Origin: Candidatus Bathyarchaeota archaeon
GTDB lineage: Archaea; Thermoproteota; Bathyarchaeia; Bathyarchaeales; Bathyarchaeaceae
Length of the DNA stretch: 18,415 bases
Direction: 5' to 3'
Assembly: GCA_014859755.1 (NCBI GenBank)
Contig: JACUTO010000011.1
Location: 1-18,415, forward strand
Below the pieces are notes generated by a model. That model had not been told where the DNA came from and did no database searches. It saw only the letters and a program-made list of their open reading frames with translations. Positions 8,095 through 15,045 of this stretch are shown one piece after another. Each line of letters starts with the position of its first letter. Position 1 is the stretch's first letter. A program made the position numbers and the translations under genes.

Positions 8095-8277
8095 ATGAAA
8101 GAAGGTTGGTGGTGGTATTGGACGTCTGGAGTTCTCATGGGTCTGGTTTTTACTATCATCTGGGCTAGCTACAAATTCAACCTCGTAATCCCGGTCGAGG
8201 CATACCTGCTTCTTATGATCGTATTCCTCTTTTCTGTAACGCTCTTCATTGTAGGATGTATGGTGAAGAAGCGTTGA
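8095..8277 (+). CDS. 60-residue two-helix membrane protein
   Basis: Small unknown membrane protein. ATG 8095 has TTGGAG six bases upstream, better than the in-frame ATG 8065, which lacks a ribosome site. The N-terminus is unusually aromatic (EGWWWYWTSG), followed by helix one (about 11-28), a short loop with NLVIPVEAY, helix two (about 36-56) and a positive end (VKKR), which suggests both termini face the cytoplasm. A TATA-like CTTAAAATTTAA at 8031-8042 could drive it. It stands alone. It may also be a chance frame, but the ribosome site, two clean helices and the positive tail argue for a real gene. Confidence 0.5.
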   Translation: MKEGWWWYWTSGVLMGLVFTIIWASYKFNLVIPVEAYLLLMIVFLFSVTLFIVGCMVKKR

Positions 8278-8770
8278 AGAGGCGCCAACGGAATTTAGAC
8301 TTTGCATGTTTAGACTCGTAGAAAACATTTCTATGGGACTCGGCGCTGTTGGATATCGAACCGAATCCATGCATGGAGCGTGTTTCCCTCAAGCGCAGAG
8401 GATAATGATTGAAAGAACAGTAGACACTGATTCTTAGAAGAAACTTGCAAAGATTCTTGCCGGAATCGAAAGGGAGAATTAGAATTGTGGAAGATTGGTA
8501 GCCCGGCATACGTTCAAATACCAGTTTAAATTTTCGTTTTGCTCTTGAAGAGAAGGTTTTGAACATTTCCTCCACAAAATGTTACCAAGATGTTACAAGT
8601 TAAAGCTAAAGTATCATTCCCCCTCAAAACATGTCTAAAAAACTTCGCACTCGCTTTCTCTTCCCCGCCGAAAAAACCCAAAAAAGGCGGAAAAGAGAGC
8701 TATTACATCATAGAAATTTCAAGAATAAGAGGTAATGGTAGAGTAACTGATAAAAAATTAAGTTGCCTTC
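8278..8770. other. Gene-poor stretch
   Basis: About 490 bases in which I see no convincing gene. Open frames on both strands lack ribosome sites and protein-like composition. It contains one 12-base match (8495-8506) to the tRNA 3'-end-like repeats further right, and otherwise nothing I can name. Confidence 0.5.
8495..8506. repeat. Third, shorter match to the tRNA 3'-end-like repeat
   Basis: TTGGTAGCCCGG is identical to 14984-14995 and, for 11 bases, to 18401-18411. The opposite strand reads CCGGGCTACCA, like a tRNA acceptor end with CCA, preceded by TTTGAAC, which resembles a T loop but lacks a paired T stem. A 12-base match alone is expected by chance in a window this size. Confidence 0.3.
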
Positions 8771-8775
8771 ATACC

Positions 8776-8784
8776 TTAAAAATA
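8776..8784 (+). promoter_or_regulatory. Candidate TATA box of the GcvP-like operon
   Basis: TTAAAAATA sits about 60 bases before the first gene; transcription would start near 8806, giving a leader of about 30 bases that contains the strong Shine-Dalgarno site at 8823-8829. Confidence 0.35.
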
Positions 8785-8822
8785 AGTATGTGTGATTAAA
8801 CTTAAATTAGAATTTGGGGTAT

Positions 8823-8829
8823 AGGAGGT
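8823..8829 (+). promoter_or_regulatory. Strong Shine-Dalgarno site ahead of the 75-residue gene
   Basis: AGGAGGT lies eight bases before ATG 8838 and decides that start over the in-frame upstream codon at 8814. It is the best evidence that the small frame is translated. Confidence 0.6.
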
Positions 8830-8837
8830 ATTTTTTA

Positions 8838-9065
8838 ATGATGTGTGTGTGGTTAAATTCTAAGCGCGCTCGCTATAAACATGTGAAGTATACTAGTTTG
8901 TTAGTAGAGTGTCAAACCAGCGCTGTGACAAAACTGATGGTGCCCGAGGAGTTCTCTGGGGAGATTGTCGTCAGGGTCCCAAACGTGGAGCGAGACATAT
9001 TCTGTTGCAACCTAGCGCAGACAGGTGCGATGGCACGAGGTGTTGAAAGACCACTGGAGGAATAG
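8838..9065 (+). CDS. 75-residue unknown protein, first gene of the GcvP-like operon
   Basis: Unrecognised small protein starting MMCVWLNSKRARYKH. The middle part (KLMVPEEFSGEIVVRVPN) looks like beta strands and the end contains a CC pair (IFCCNLAQTG). Four cysteines in total (3, 33, 64, 65) could bind metal or form disulfides, but not in a known spacing. The stop codon is three bases before the start of the GcvPA-like gene, so the two are almost certainly cotranscribed. It could be a small subunit or regulator of the GcvP-like enzyme. It bears no resemblance to GcvH: no lipoyl-lysine motif is present. Confidence 0.55.
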   Translation: MMCVWLNSKRARYKHVKYTSLLVECQTSAVTKLMVPEEFSGEIVVRVPNVERDIFCCNLAQTGAMARGVERPLEE

Positions 9066-9068
9066 AGT

Positions 9069-10466
9069 ATGAGAAAGGAAAAACCAACTGTTTATCCGTA
9101 CATCCCTAACTCTGTGTCCACAGTAAAGAATCAGATGCTCAAAGAGATTGAAGCAAAGAGCGTGGAAGACCTCTTCGAGGATATCCCTGAGAAACTCAAG
9201 CTCAAGAAAAACATGAATTTGCCCAAACCTCTCTTGTCCGAATACTCTTTAAGAAGGCACATAGAAGGAATCCTTTCAAAAAACAAGACCTGTCAAGAAT
9301 ATATCAACTTTTTGGGAGCTGGATGCTGGCAACATTATGTTCCAGCAGTATGTGATGAGGTGAATCAGCGAGGTGAGTTTTTAACCGCGTACGCAGGCGA
9401 ACCTTATGATGATCACGGAAGGTTTCAGGCACTTTTCGAGTACGCGAGCATGATGGGAGAGCTTCTAAACATGGATGTTGTGAATGTTCCAACATATGAC
9501 TGGTTGCAAGCAGCTGCTACTTCCATTCGTATGGCATCAAGGATTACAGGCCGACGCGAAGCATTAGTGTCTAGAACAATCAGTGCTGATAAATTATCGA
9601 AAATCAGGGACTATTGCAAGCCTGAAATAGAGGTCAAGCTGCTAGACTATGACTCTGAGACTGGGCAACTAGACATCAATTCCCTCAAGGATGAGATTTC
9701 TTCAAAGACAGCCGCCGTCTATTTTGAGAACCCAGCCTACCTCGGCTTTATTGAGACTCGTGGAAACGAGATTTCTAAGATAACCCACGACCACGGCGCG
9801 ATATGCATTGTCGGAGTCGATCCAATTTCATTGGGAATCCTGACCCCTCCGATCGAGTATGGCGCGGATATAGTATGCGGCGATATACAGCCGCTCGGTA
9901 TGCATATGCAATTTGGTGGCGGTCATGCTGGATTCATTGCCACTCGGGATGAAGAGAAGTACGTGATGGAATATCCTTCCAGACTGTTTGGAATAGCTCC
10001 AACTTCAGTTGAAGGAGAATATGGATTCGGTGACGTTGCTTATGAACGGACCTCTTTCGCGTTAAGGGAGAAGGGCAAAGAGTTCGTAGGCACAGCAACT
10101 GCTTTATGGGGCATAACAGCCGGTGTTTACTTGGCACTCATGGGACCTCAAGGTATGCGGGAAATTGGAGAAGGTATCATGCAAAGATCGCATTACACGA
10201 TGTTGCAGGTATCTAAAATAAAGGGCGTCAAGTCTCCTGTTTTCCAGTCAACTCATTTCAAGGAATTCGTCGTGAATTTTGATAGTACCGGTAAAACAGT
10301 TGCGGAAATCAATAAGGCTCTATTGAGGCATAAAATATTCGGTGGAAAAGACCTGACAAAAGAATTCCCGGAGCTGGGGAATAGCGCACTTTACTGCATT
10401 ACTGAAGTTCACACCAAAGATGACATTGATAAGCTAGCCAATGCACTGAAGGAGGCAGTCGAATAA
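9069..10466 (+). CDS. Divergent glycine dehydrogenase (decarboxylating)-like subunit 1
   Basis: Homologue of GcvPA, the N-terminal half of the PLP-dependent P protein, 465 residues against about 440-450 for the family. Conserved parts are YIPNS at the start, EDLFEDIPEKLKL, FLGAGCWQHYVPAV (81-94), a FEYASMMGELLNMDVVN segment (123-139), and DPISLGILTPPIEYGADIVCG with QPLGMHMQFGGGHAGF (251-289). It departs where true GcvPA is most conserved: SLYDG-type becomes TYDWLQ (142-147), and the REKATSNICT-type motif becomes REKGKEFVGTATALWG (333-348). These changes lie at motifs expected to shape the active-site entrance, so a substrate other than glycine is possible. It is followed by its partner subunit after one base. 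No gcvT, gcvH or lpd gene is present in the window. Confidence 0.88.
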   Translation: MRKEKPTVYPYIPNSVSTVKNQMLKEIEAKSVEDLFEDIPEKLKLKKNMNLPKPLLSEYSLRRHIEGILSKNKTCQEYINFLGAGCWQHYVPAVCDEVNQRGEFLTAYAGEPYDDHGRFQALFEYASMMGELLNMDVVNVPTYDWLQAAATSIRMASRITGRREALVSRTISADKLSKIRDYCKPEIEVKLLDYDSETGQLDINSLKDEISSKTAAVYFENPAYLGFIETRGNEISKITHDHGAICIVGVDPISLGILTPPIEYGADIVCGDIQPLGMHMQFGGGHAGFIATRDEEKYVMEYPSRLFGIAPTSVEGEYGFGDVAYERTSFALREKGKEFVGTATALWGITAGVYLALMGPQGMREIGEGIMQRSHYTMLQVSKIKGVKSPVFQSTHFKEFVVNFDSTGKTVAEINKALLRHKIFGGKDLTKEFPELGNSALYCITEVHTKDDIDKLANALKEAVE

Positions 10467-10467
10467 G

Positions 10468-12054
10468 ATGGAGGATATAACCCAGAAACGATATACCGGT
10501 GGAAAACCAAAACTAAGGCGGTTTCATCAAGCCAAGTGGGATGAACCAATAATTTTTGAATTGAGCAACGAAGGAGAGAGAGGCATCCTTATACTAGAAG
10601 TTGAGGATGAGATAAAAAATGAAGTCGGAGATGTTATATCAACCATACCTGAGAACATGCGAAGGAAACAGCCGCCTAAATTACCAGAACTTTCCCAACC
10701 ACGGGTATTAAGACACTATATAAGACTATCACAGGAAACTTTGGGAGCAGATCTAAACATTGACGTAGGGCAGGGAACCTGCACGATGAAATACAGCCCG
10801 AAGATCAACGAACAACTGGCCAGAATGCCCCAAATGGCGGAAATTCATCCATTACAAAATGAAGAAACTGTTCAGGGCATACTTGAGGTGATGTACAAGT
10901 TCGAACAGATCCTCAAAGAGATTTCGGGGATGGACCAGTTTTCACTTCAACCTGGTGCTGGTTCCGCGGCTATATACGCGAATGCCTCGATCATAAGAGC
11001 ATACCACGAAGCTCGAGGGGAAGCAGATCAGAGAGATGAGATCATTACGACAATATTCTCTCATCCTTCAAATGCGGCGTGTGCCAAAACAGCCGGGTTT
11101 AAGATCATAACCCTGTATCCTGATGAGAACGGCTATCCTGATCTTGAGGCATTAAAAGCGGCGGTCTCAGAACGTACGGCCGGGCTGATGATAACAAACC
11201 CGGAGGACACGGGAATTTTTAATCCAAAAATTGAAGAGTTCGTGAAGGTCGTCCACGAAGCAGGAGGATTGTGCTCCTATGACCAAGCAAATGCTAACGG
11301 AATATTAGGCATAACTAGGGCGAGGGAGGCTGGTTTCGATCTTTGTCACTTTAATTTGCATAAGACATTTTCGGCGCCTCATGGATGTGGTGGACCAGCA
11401 GTCGGCGCTATTGGTGTCACCAAAGAACTCGCAAAATTCCTGCCGGTTCCTGTTATCGAGTTTGATGGTAGTAAGTATCATTTGAACTATGATAGGCCCG
11501 AGAGTATTGGAAAGGTGAGATCATTTTATGGAGTCGCACCAGTGGTCTTAAAAGCATATGCATGGGTGATGAGTCTCGGCGCAGAAGGTTTGAAAGAGGT
11601 CGCTGAGATCGCTGTTCTTAACAACAATTATTTGCTCAAGAAATTGTTAGGAATATCAGGAGTAAGTGCACCTTACGCCAAAGGTAAACGTCGAATTGAA
11701 CAGGTTAGGTATAGCTGGGAGAAATTGACGAGAGATACAGGAGTTCATTCCGAGGAAATTGGACTTAGGGCTGCAGACTTCGGTGTCCACTATTGGACCA
11801 GCCACCACCCATGGATAGTTCCGGAGCCTTGTACCCTTGAACCAACCGAATCGTATTCTAAGGCTGACCTCGATGAATACATTGAAATACTTAGCCATGT
11901 ATCCGACGAGGCGTACAGGAACCCTGAGCTGGTTAAGACCGCCCCTCACAATAGCACTATTCACAAAATTGATCACGCACCATTGGACGATCCATCGCAA
12001 TGGGCGATGACATGGAGGGCATATCGCAAGAAAGTAGGTAAAGAGACAGAATAG
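10468..12054 (+). CDS. Divergent glycine dehydrogenase (decarboxylating)-like subunit 2, PLP-binding
   Basis: Homologue of GcvPB, 528 residues, slightly longer than usual. The PLP lysine is K299 in HFNLHKTFSAPHG (294-306), with the glycine-rich CGGP just after it. Other family landmarks are PIIFELS (27-33), VLRHYIRLSQ (80-89), GTCTMKYSPKIN (103-114), EIHPLQNEETVQG (125-137), GGLCSYDQANANGILG (266-281), IEFDGSKYHLNYDRPESIGKVRSFYG (330-355) and EPTESYSK (458-465). Altered landmarks: the SAHGTNPASA motif of true GcvPB reads FSHPSNAACA (197-206), LQPAAGAHGE reads LQPGAGSAAI (160-169), and the CMHEFV motif is absent. The fold and PLP chemistry are clear; glycine decarboxylation is not. It sits between the alpha-like subunit and a NAD-kinase-like gene on one transcript. 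Confidence 0.9.
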   Translation: MEDITQKRYTGGKPKLRRFHQAKWDEPIIFELSNEGERGILILEVEDEIKNEVGDVISTIPENMRRKQPPKLPELSQPRVLRHYIRLSQETLGADLNIDVGQGTCTMKYSPKINEQLARMPQMAEIHPLQNEETVQGILEVMYKFEQILKEISGMDQFSLQPGAGSAAIYANASIIRAYHEARGEADQRDEIITTIFSHPSNAACAKTAGFKIITLYPDENGYPDLEALKAAVSERTAGLMITNPEDTGIFNPKIEEFVKVVHEAGGLCSYDQANANGILGITRAREAGFDLCHFNLHKTFSAPHGCGGPAVGAIGVTKELAKFLPVPVIEFDGSKYHLNYDRPESIGKVRSFYGVAPVVLKAYAWVMSLGAEGLKEVAEIAVLNNNYLLKKLLGISGVSAPYAKGKRRIEQVRYSWEKLTRDTGVHSEEIGLRAADFGVHYWTSHHPWIVPEPCTLEPTESYSKADLDEYIEILSHVSDEAYRNPELVKTAPHNSTIHKIDHAPLDDPSQWAMTWRAYRKKVGKETE

Positions 12055-12099
12055 AGAGCAATGTATGTGCGCGCAGTCTATTAGGCTGCAGTTCCACTT

Positions 12100-13290
12100 A
12101 TGGCTTGGAAGATTACTTCAATGTTCTTGTGGTACATATATCAGTTTACGGGCAAAAGTGGTGATCAAAGTGGGAAAAGAAAATTAGGCTTAATCGTCAA
12201 TCCAATTGCAGGGATAGGTGGGAGAGTCGGACTTAAAGGAAGTGACGGAGCGGAGATACAAAAGAAAGCCCTAGAATTGGGTGCCGTGCCGCAATCGCTA
12301 AATCGGGCTGTTCAAGCACTGGAAAGGGTCACATCCATAAAAGACGACCTTGAAATCGTAACATATCCCAGTGAAATGGGAGAAGATGCGGCCAAGAAAT
12401 GCGGTTTTGACCCCCTTGTGGTTGGTTCAATTAGAAAAGGTAAAACAACCTCGGAGGATACTAGAAATGCAGCGAAGGAAATGCTGCGTCTGGGCGTGGA
12501 TCTTCTACTTTTTGCGGGCGGGGATGGTACTGCAAGGGACATATATGATGCGATTGGAGAAGGAATACCAATTCTTGGGATACCCACGGGGGTTAAGATC
12601 CATTCAGCGGTCTTCGCGGTAAACCCTAGAAGCGCGGGAGATCTCGCTGTGTTGTATCTGCGAGGAAGCGTATATGACACACGAGAAGCTGAGGTCATGG
12701 ATATAGATGAGGAAGCTCTTCGGCAGGGCATCGTTTCCGCGAAACTATATGGTTATCTCAGGATTCCGTTTCAGAAAAGGCTAATCCAGGGTCTAAAGAC
12801 TCCAAGTAGCGGCGGAGACAAGGAAGCTATGGAAGCAATAGCTTGTGAGATCATGAATAGGATGAAAGACGATCGTCTTTATATAATCGGACCTGGGACC
12901 ACAACCCGAGCTATCACATCTAAACTGGGGTTGAATAAAACATTGATAGGTGTGGATGTAGTATTAAAAGGAAAATTAGCTGGCACTGATGTCAATGAGG
13001 CTCAACTCCTGAAGCTTCTCGAAGAACGCAACGCAAAGATAATAATTACCCCAATAGGGGGCCAGGGCTACATATTCGGTAGAGGGAATCAGCAAATAAG
13101 TCCCGAGGTTATAAAAAAGGTAGGGCGAGATAACATAATAGTTGTAGCTACTCCTGACAAAATCGATTCGCTGAGGGGACGGCCTTTTTTGGTCGATACT
13201 GGTGATCAGGCAGTCGATAGGATGCTAAGTGGCTATATGAGAGTGGTAACCGGATACAATGAGCAGATCATCTATAAGATATCATATTAG
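12100..13290 (+). CDS. ATP-NAD kinase family protein (AcoX-like)
   Basis: Member of the diacylglycerol/NAD kinase fold, of the subgroup named after AcoX of acetoin operons. The 396-residue protein has KLGLIVNPIAGIGGRVGLKGSDG near its start, LLLFAGGDGTARDI with the GGDGT nucleotide motif (140-144), IPILGIPTGVKIHSAVFAVNP (156-176), and a C-terminal half with GPGTTTRAI and PIGGQGYIFGRGNQQISPEV. The end (VDRMLSGYMRVVTGY) is complete. The first 26 residues are poorly conserved in look; ATG 12100 has no ribosome site, and ATG 12121 is equally possible. It follows the GcvPB-like gene by 45 bases. Biochemical substrate of this subgroup is uncertain; phosphorylation of NAD or a related small molecule is inferred from the motif. 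Confidence 0.85.
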   Translation: MAWKITSMFLWYIYQFTGKSGDQSGKRKLGLIVNPIAGIGGRVGLKGSDGAEIQKKALELGAVPQSLNRAVQALERVTSIKDDLEIVTYPSEMGEDAAKKCGFDPLVVGSIRKGKTTSEDTRNAAKEMLRLGVDLLLFAGGDGTARDIYDAIGEGIPILGIPTGVKIHSAVFAVNPRSAGDLAVLYLRGSVYDTREAEVMDIDEEALRQGIVSAKLYGYLRIPFQKRLIQGLKTPSSGGDKEAMEAIACEIMNRMKDDRLYIIGPGTTTRAITSKLGLNKTLIGVDVVLKGKLAGTDVNEAQLLKLLEERNAKIIITPIGGQGYIFGRGNQQISPEVIKKVGRDNIIVVATPDKIDSLRGRPFLVDTGDQAVDRMLSGYMRVVTGYNEQIIYKISY

Positions 13291-13561
13291 AGCTGGCAAG
13301 GTGGCACTGGTGAAAGGGCTCATGTTGGAAGAAAATATCCCTATCAACGAGCGGTCACGCCACTTTGACAGCATCGCGGCTGATGACATCGTCGCCTTTC
13401 GCCTCGAAGCGGTAGACATACTGCAAGTCGAGCTAGGCTGCGAAAGCGACTGGCTTCCACCTGGCGAACCCGAAGAAGGAGCTAAAGAATTGATGGCCAA
13501 CTTTCGAGAATATGCTTGCATGATAGCGTTAACCTTTAATGTTCAGAAAGGTGATCCTTGA
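13291..13561 (+). pseudogene. Probable C-terminal tail of a bacterial-type gene
   Basis: A G+C-rich reading frame runs to TGA 13559-13561 with protein-like content: DSIAADDIVAFRLEAVDILQ and SDWLPPGEPEEGAKELMANF, acidic and helical. It has no convincing start of its own: ATG 13259 lies inside the previous gene in another frame, and ATG 13322 would give about 80 residues. The stretch before 13322 looks like archaeal sequence read out of frame. I therefore read it as the end of a longer gene whose front part was lost when the segment joined the NAD-kinase-like gene. Its last bases contain the ribosome site of the following dehydrogenase. An intact small gene from ATG 13322 cannot be excluded. 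Family not recognised. Confidence 0.5.
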
Positions 13562-13564
13562 TCG

Positions 13565-14362
13565 ATGCAAAACTTTGATGAACGTAAATCTAGTGGGGCG
13601 TTGAACGGAAAAGTCGCCCTGATCACCGGTGGTGCGTCGGGCATTGGGCGAGCGACGGCGCTGCTCTTTGCCCGAGAAGGCGCAGCGGTGGCGGTCGTTG
13701 ATGTGAACGAATCCGAGGGGCAGGCCGTAGTCCAAACGATCATCGACGAGGGAGGACAGGCCATCTTTGTGCGCGGCGACGTGACCAGAGCTGAAGACTG
13801 TCAGTTGGCTGTGCGGCAAACTGTTGAAAAACTGGGCAAACTGGATATCCTCTTCAATAACGCTGGCATCATCCAACGCGCATCGGTGGTGGAGACAAGC
13901 GAAGAGGAATGGGATCGGGTGATGGCAACCAACGTTAAGTCGGTCTTTTTGCTTTCGAAATGCGTTATCCCGATCATGGTCAAAGCTGGCGGCGGCGTGA
14001 TCATCAACACTGCATCTGGATGGGGGCTGGTCGGTGGGCGGAATGCGGCCGCGTACTGCTCGTCGAAGGGAGCGGTGGTGCTGCTGACTAAGGCCATGGC
14101 CCTCGACCACGGTGCGCAGAATATCCGCGTCAACTGCATCTGCCCTGGTGATACGGACACGCCCATGCTACGCAACGAAGCCCAACAACTTGGCAAACCT
14201 GAGGAGCAGTTCTTGGCCGAATCGGCGCGGCGTCCGTTGCAGAGGGTTGGTAGTCCGGAAGAGATCGCTCAGGCAGCATTGTACCTGGCCAGTGACGCAT
14301 CGTCGTTCGTCACCGGCATAGCGTTAGTGGTGGATGGCGGCGGGCTGGCAGGATCAGGATGA
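13565..14362 (+). CDS. Short-chain dehydrogenase/reductase, bacterial-type
   Basis: Classical SDR, 265 residues. The Rossmann motif TGGASGIG is at 21-28, with D46 at the end of strand two, which favours NAD over NADP. NNAG follows at 98-101, N123 in the helix-four site, S151, and the catalytic YCSSK at 164-168; the IRVNCICPGDTDTPM segment and the C-terminal SSFVTGIALVVDGGG are standard. Family members oxidise or reduce alcohols and sugars; the substrate is unknown. ATG 13565 has AAAGGTGAT eight bases upstream, inside the end of the previous frame. Base and codon use is clearly richer in G+C (many GCG, CGC and GGC codons) than in the genes on either side, which supports transfer from a bacterium or, less likely, an assembly join. 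Confidence 0.92.
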   Translation: MQNFDERKSSGALNGKVALITGGASGIGRATALLFAREGAAVAVVDVNESEGQAVVQTIIDEGGQAIFVRGDVTRAEDCQLAVRQTVEKLGKLDILFNNAGIIQRASVVETSEEEWDRVMATNVKSVFLLSKCVIPIMVKAGGGVIINTASGWGLVGGRNAAAYCSSKGAVVLLTKAMALDHGAQNIRVNCICPGDTDTPMLRNEAQQLGKPEEQFLAESARRPLQRVGSPEEIAQAALYLASDASSFVTGIALVVDGGGLAGSG

Positions 14363-14373
14363 GGAGGTAGTTT

Positions 14374-14421
14374 ATGCGCACACCAAAATTCCACGAAAAG
14401 GGATGGTATAGGCTTAAATAG
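14374..14421 (+). pseudogene. Start fragment of a third gene of the bacterial-type segment
   Basis: GAGGAGGT at 14361-14368 overlaps the dehydrogenase stop and stands five bases before ATG 14374. The frame reads MRTPKFHEKGWYRLK and stops at TAG 14419-14421. Base composition turns A+T-rich within this stretch, so I read it as the first few codons of a following operon gene, cut at the edge of the transferred segment. A genuine 15-residue peptide is the alternative. Confidence 0.4.
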
Positions 14422-14962
14422 AGAAGATTAGTTTATCAATTCTGCCCAAAAACGTTGCTCTTAAACTATACGGATGTCGGAATTCTGCCAATCAGTGCTT
14501 TGATTCCCGGGAGATTTTCTTCTTTCGAGACCCTGCGAGCAAATTTTTTTAGCTGTTTTGAAAGTTTCAGGATACCCCCCTCCCCCTTTTCAACATACTT
14601 CGTACTATAGGGTCCAAATATGTTAATACCCCTATGCTTTCCGTCCGAAAAAGGCTCCTAAAATCGTGCCTACTACAAGGCTCATGGCAGCGAAAATTTC
14701 GTTGCTGAAAGTTTTTACGACGACTATCTGTAGGGCTTAAGGTTGTTAAGCAGATAAGGGCGATAATTGCGAAGGACATCCCATAAACCAGCCGGTCTGA
14801 AGGTTCTACGTAAGCTGTTTTACTCCGAATGTGCACCGTTTTTCTAAGGCTTTACGAATCGGATTTTTCAATTATCGGCCTCCTTCGTGTATATGACCGC
14901 ATGCGCTCCAGCCAAGCCAGAAACAGAAAAAAGGAAATGAGCGAACAACCTTTGGCTAAAAA
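14422..14962. other. Stretch without an intact gene
   Basis: About 540 bases holding only the frameshifted small membrane-protein remnant on the minus strand at 14632-14836. A T-run (AAATTTTTTT near 14541-14550) could end plus-strand transcription, but no hairpin supports it. Confidence 0.4.
14632..14836 (-). pseudogene. Frameshifted remnant of a small two-helix membrane protein
   Basis: On the minus strand, one frame from GTG 14836 reads DRLVYGMSFAIIALICLTTL, a clean membrane helix, and then turns into arginine-rich nonsense near 14740. The adjacent frame from about that point reads IVVVKTFSNEIFAAMSLVVG and then ILGAFFGRKA before TAG 14632-14634, a second clean helix with a positive end. 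One missing or extra base near 14740 would join them into a protein of about 68 residues. It is either a decayed gene or a sequencing error. No ribosome site is visible before GTG 14836; ATG 14779 is another possible start. Confidence 0.4.
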
Positions 14963-14976
14963 GTATAAATTATACC
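14963..14976. repeat. Palindrome left of the attachment-like site
   Basis: GTATAAATTATAC is a perfect inverted repeat with one central base, ending about nine bases before the repeat at 14985. A related ATTTATACC occurs at 15018-15026 on the other side. It could bind recombinase or simply be a TATA element. Confidence 0.3.
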
Positions 14977-14984
14977 CTAGAGGT

Positions 14985-14998
14985 TGGTAGCCCGGGGG
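14985..14998. repeat. Candidate attachment site, left end of integrated element
   Basis: TGGTAGCCCGGGGG is a direct repeat of 18401-18414. On the minus strand it reads as the 3' end of a tRNA, CCCCCGGGCTACCA. Sequence beyond it does not form a T arm, so this is not a tRNA gene but would be the distant att copy left by integration. The core lies in an imperfect palindrome, GGTA...TACC at 14986-15003. Confidence 0.5.
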
Positions 14999-15015
14999 TT
15001 ACCGTTCTCAGGTTG

Positions 15016-15026
15016 TAATTTATACC
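15016..15026 (+). promoter_or_regulatory. TATA box for a leaderless transcript
   Basis: TAATTTATACC is centred about 25 bases before ATG 15046, with a T-run but no Shine-Dalgarno site between, which is the archaeal leaderless arrangement. Confidence 0.5.
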
Positions 15027-15045
15027 AATTCCTTTTTTTTTGGTT

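Noticed and set aside
8246..8575. Minus-strand frames of about 100 residues over the gene-poor stretch
   Set aside because: No ribosome site, unnatural composition, and overlap with the better-supported small membrane gene at 8095-8277.
8590..8799. Plus-strand frame of 69 residues before the GcvP-like operon
   Set aside because: No ribosome site, low-complexity lysine/proline run, and it covers the likely promoter of the operon.
8771..8837. Riboswitch for glycine ahead of the GcvP-like operon
   Set aside because: The leader is only about 30 bases and no paired aptamer-like structure is seen.
13529..14196. Long minus-strand frames opposite the short-chain dehydrogenase
   Set aside because: Typical antisense open frames of a G+C-rich gene; the plus-strand SDR motifs are unambiguous.
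14985..15030. Complete tRNA gene at the left repeat
   Set aside because: Only the acceptor 3' strand is tRNA-like; no T stem-loop or anticodon arm can be formed from the adjoining bases.
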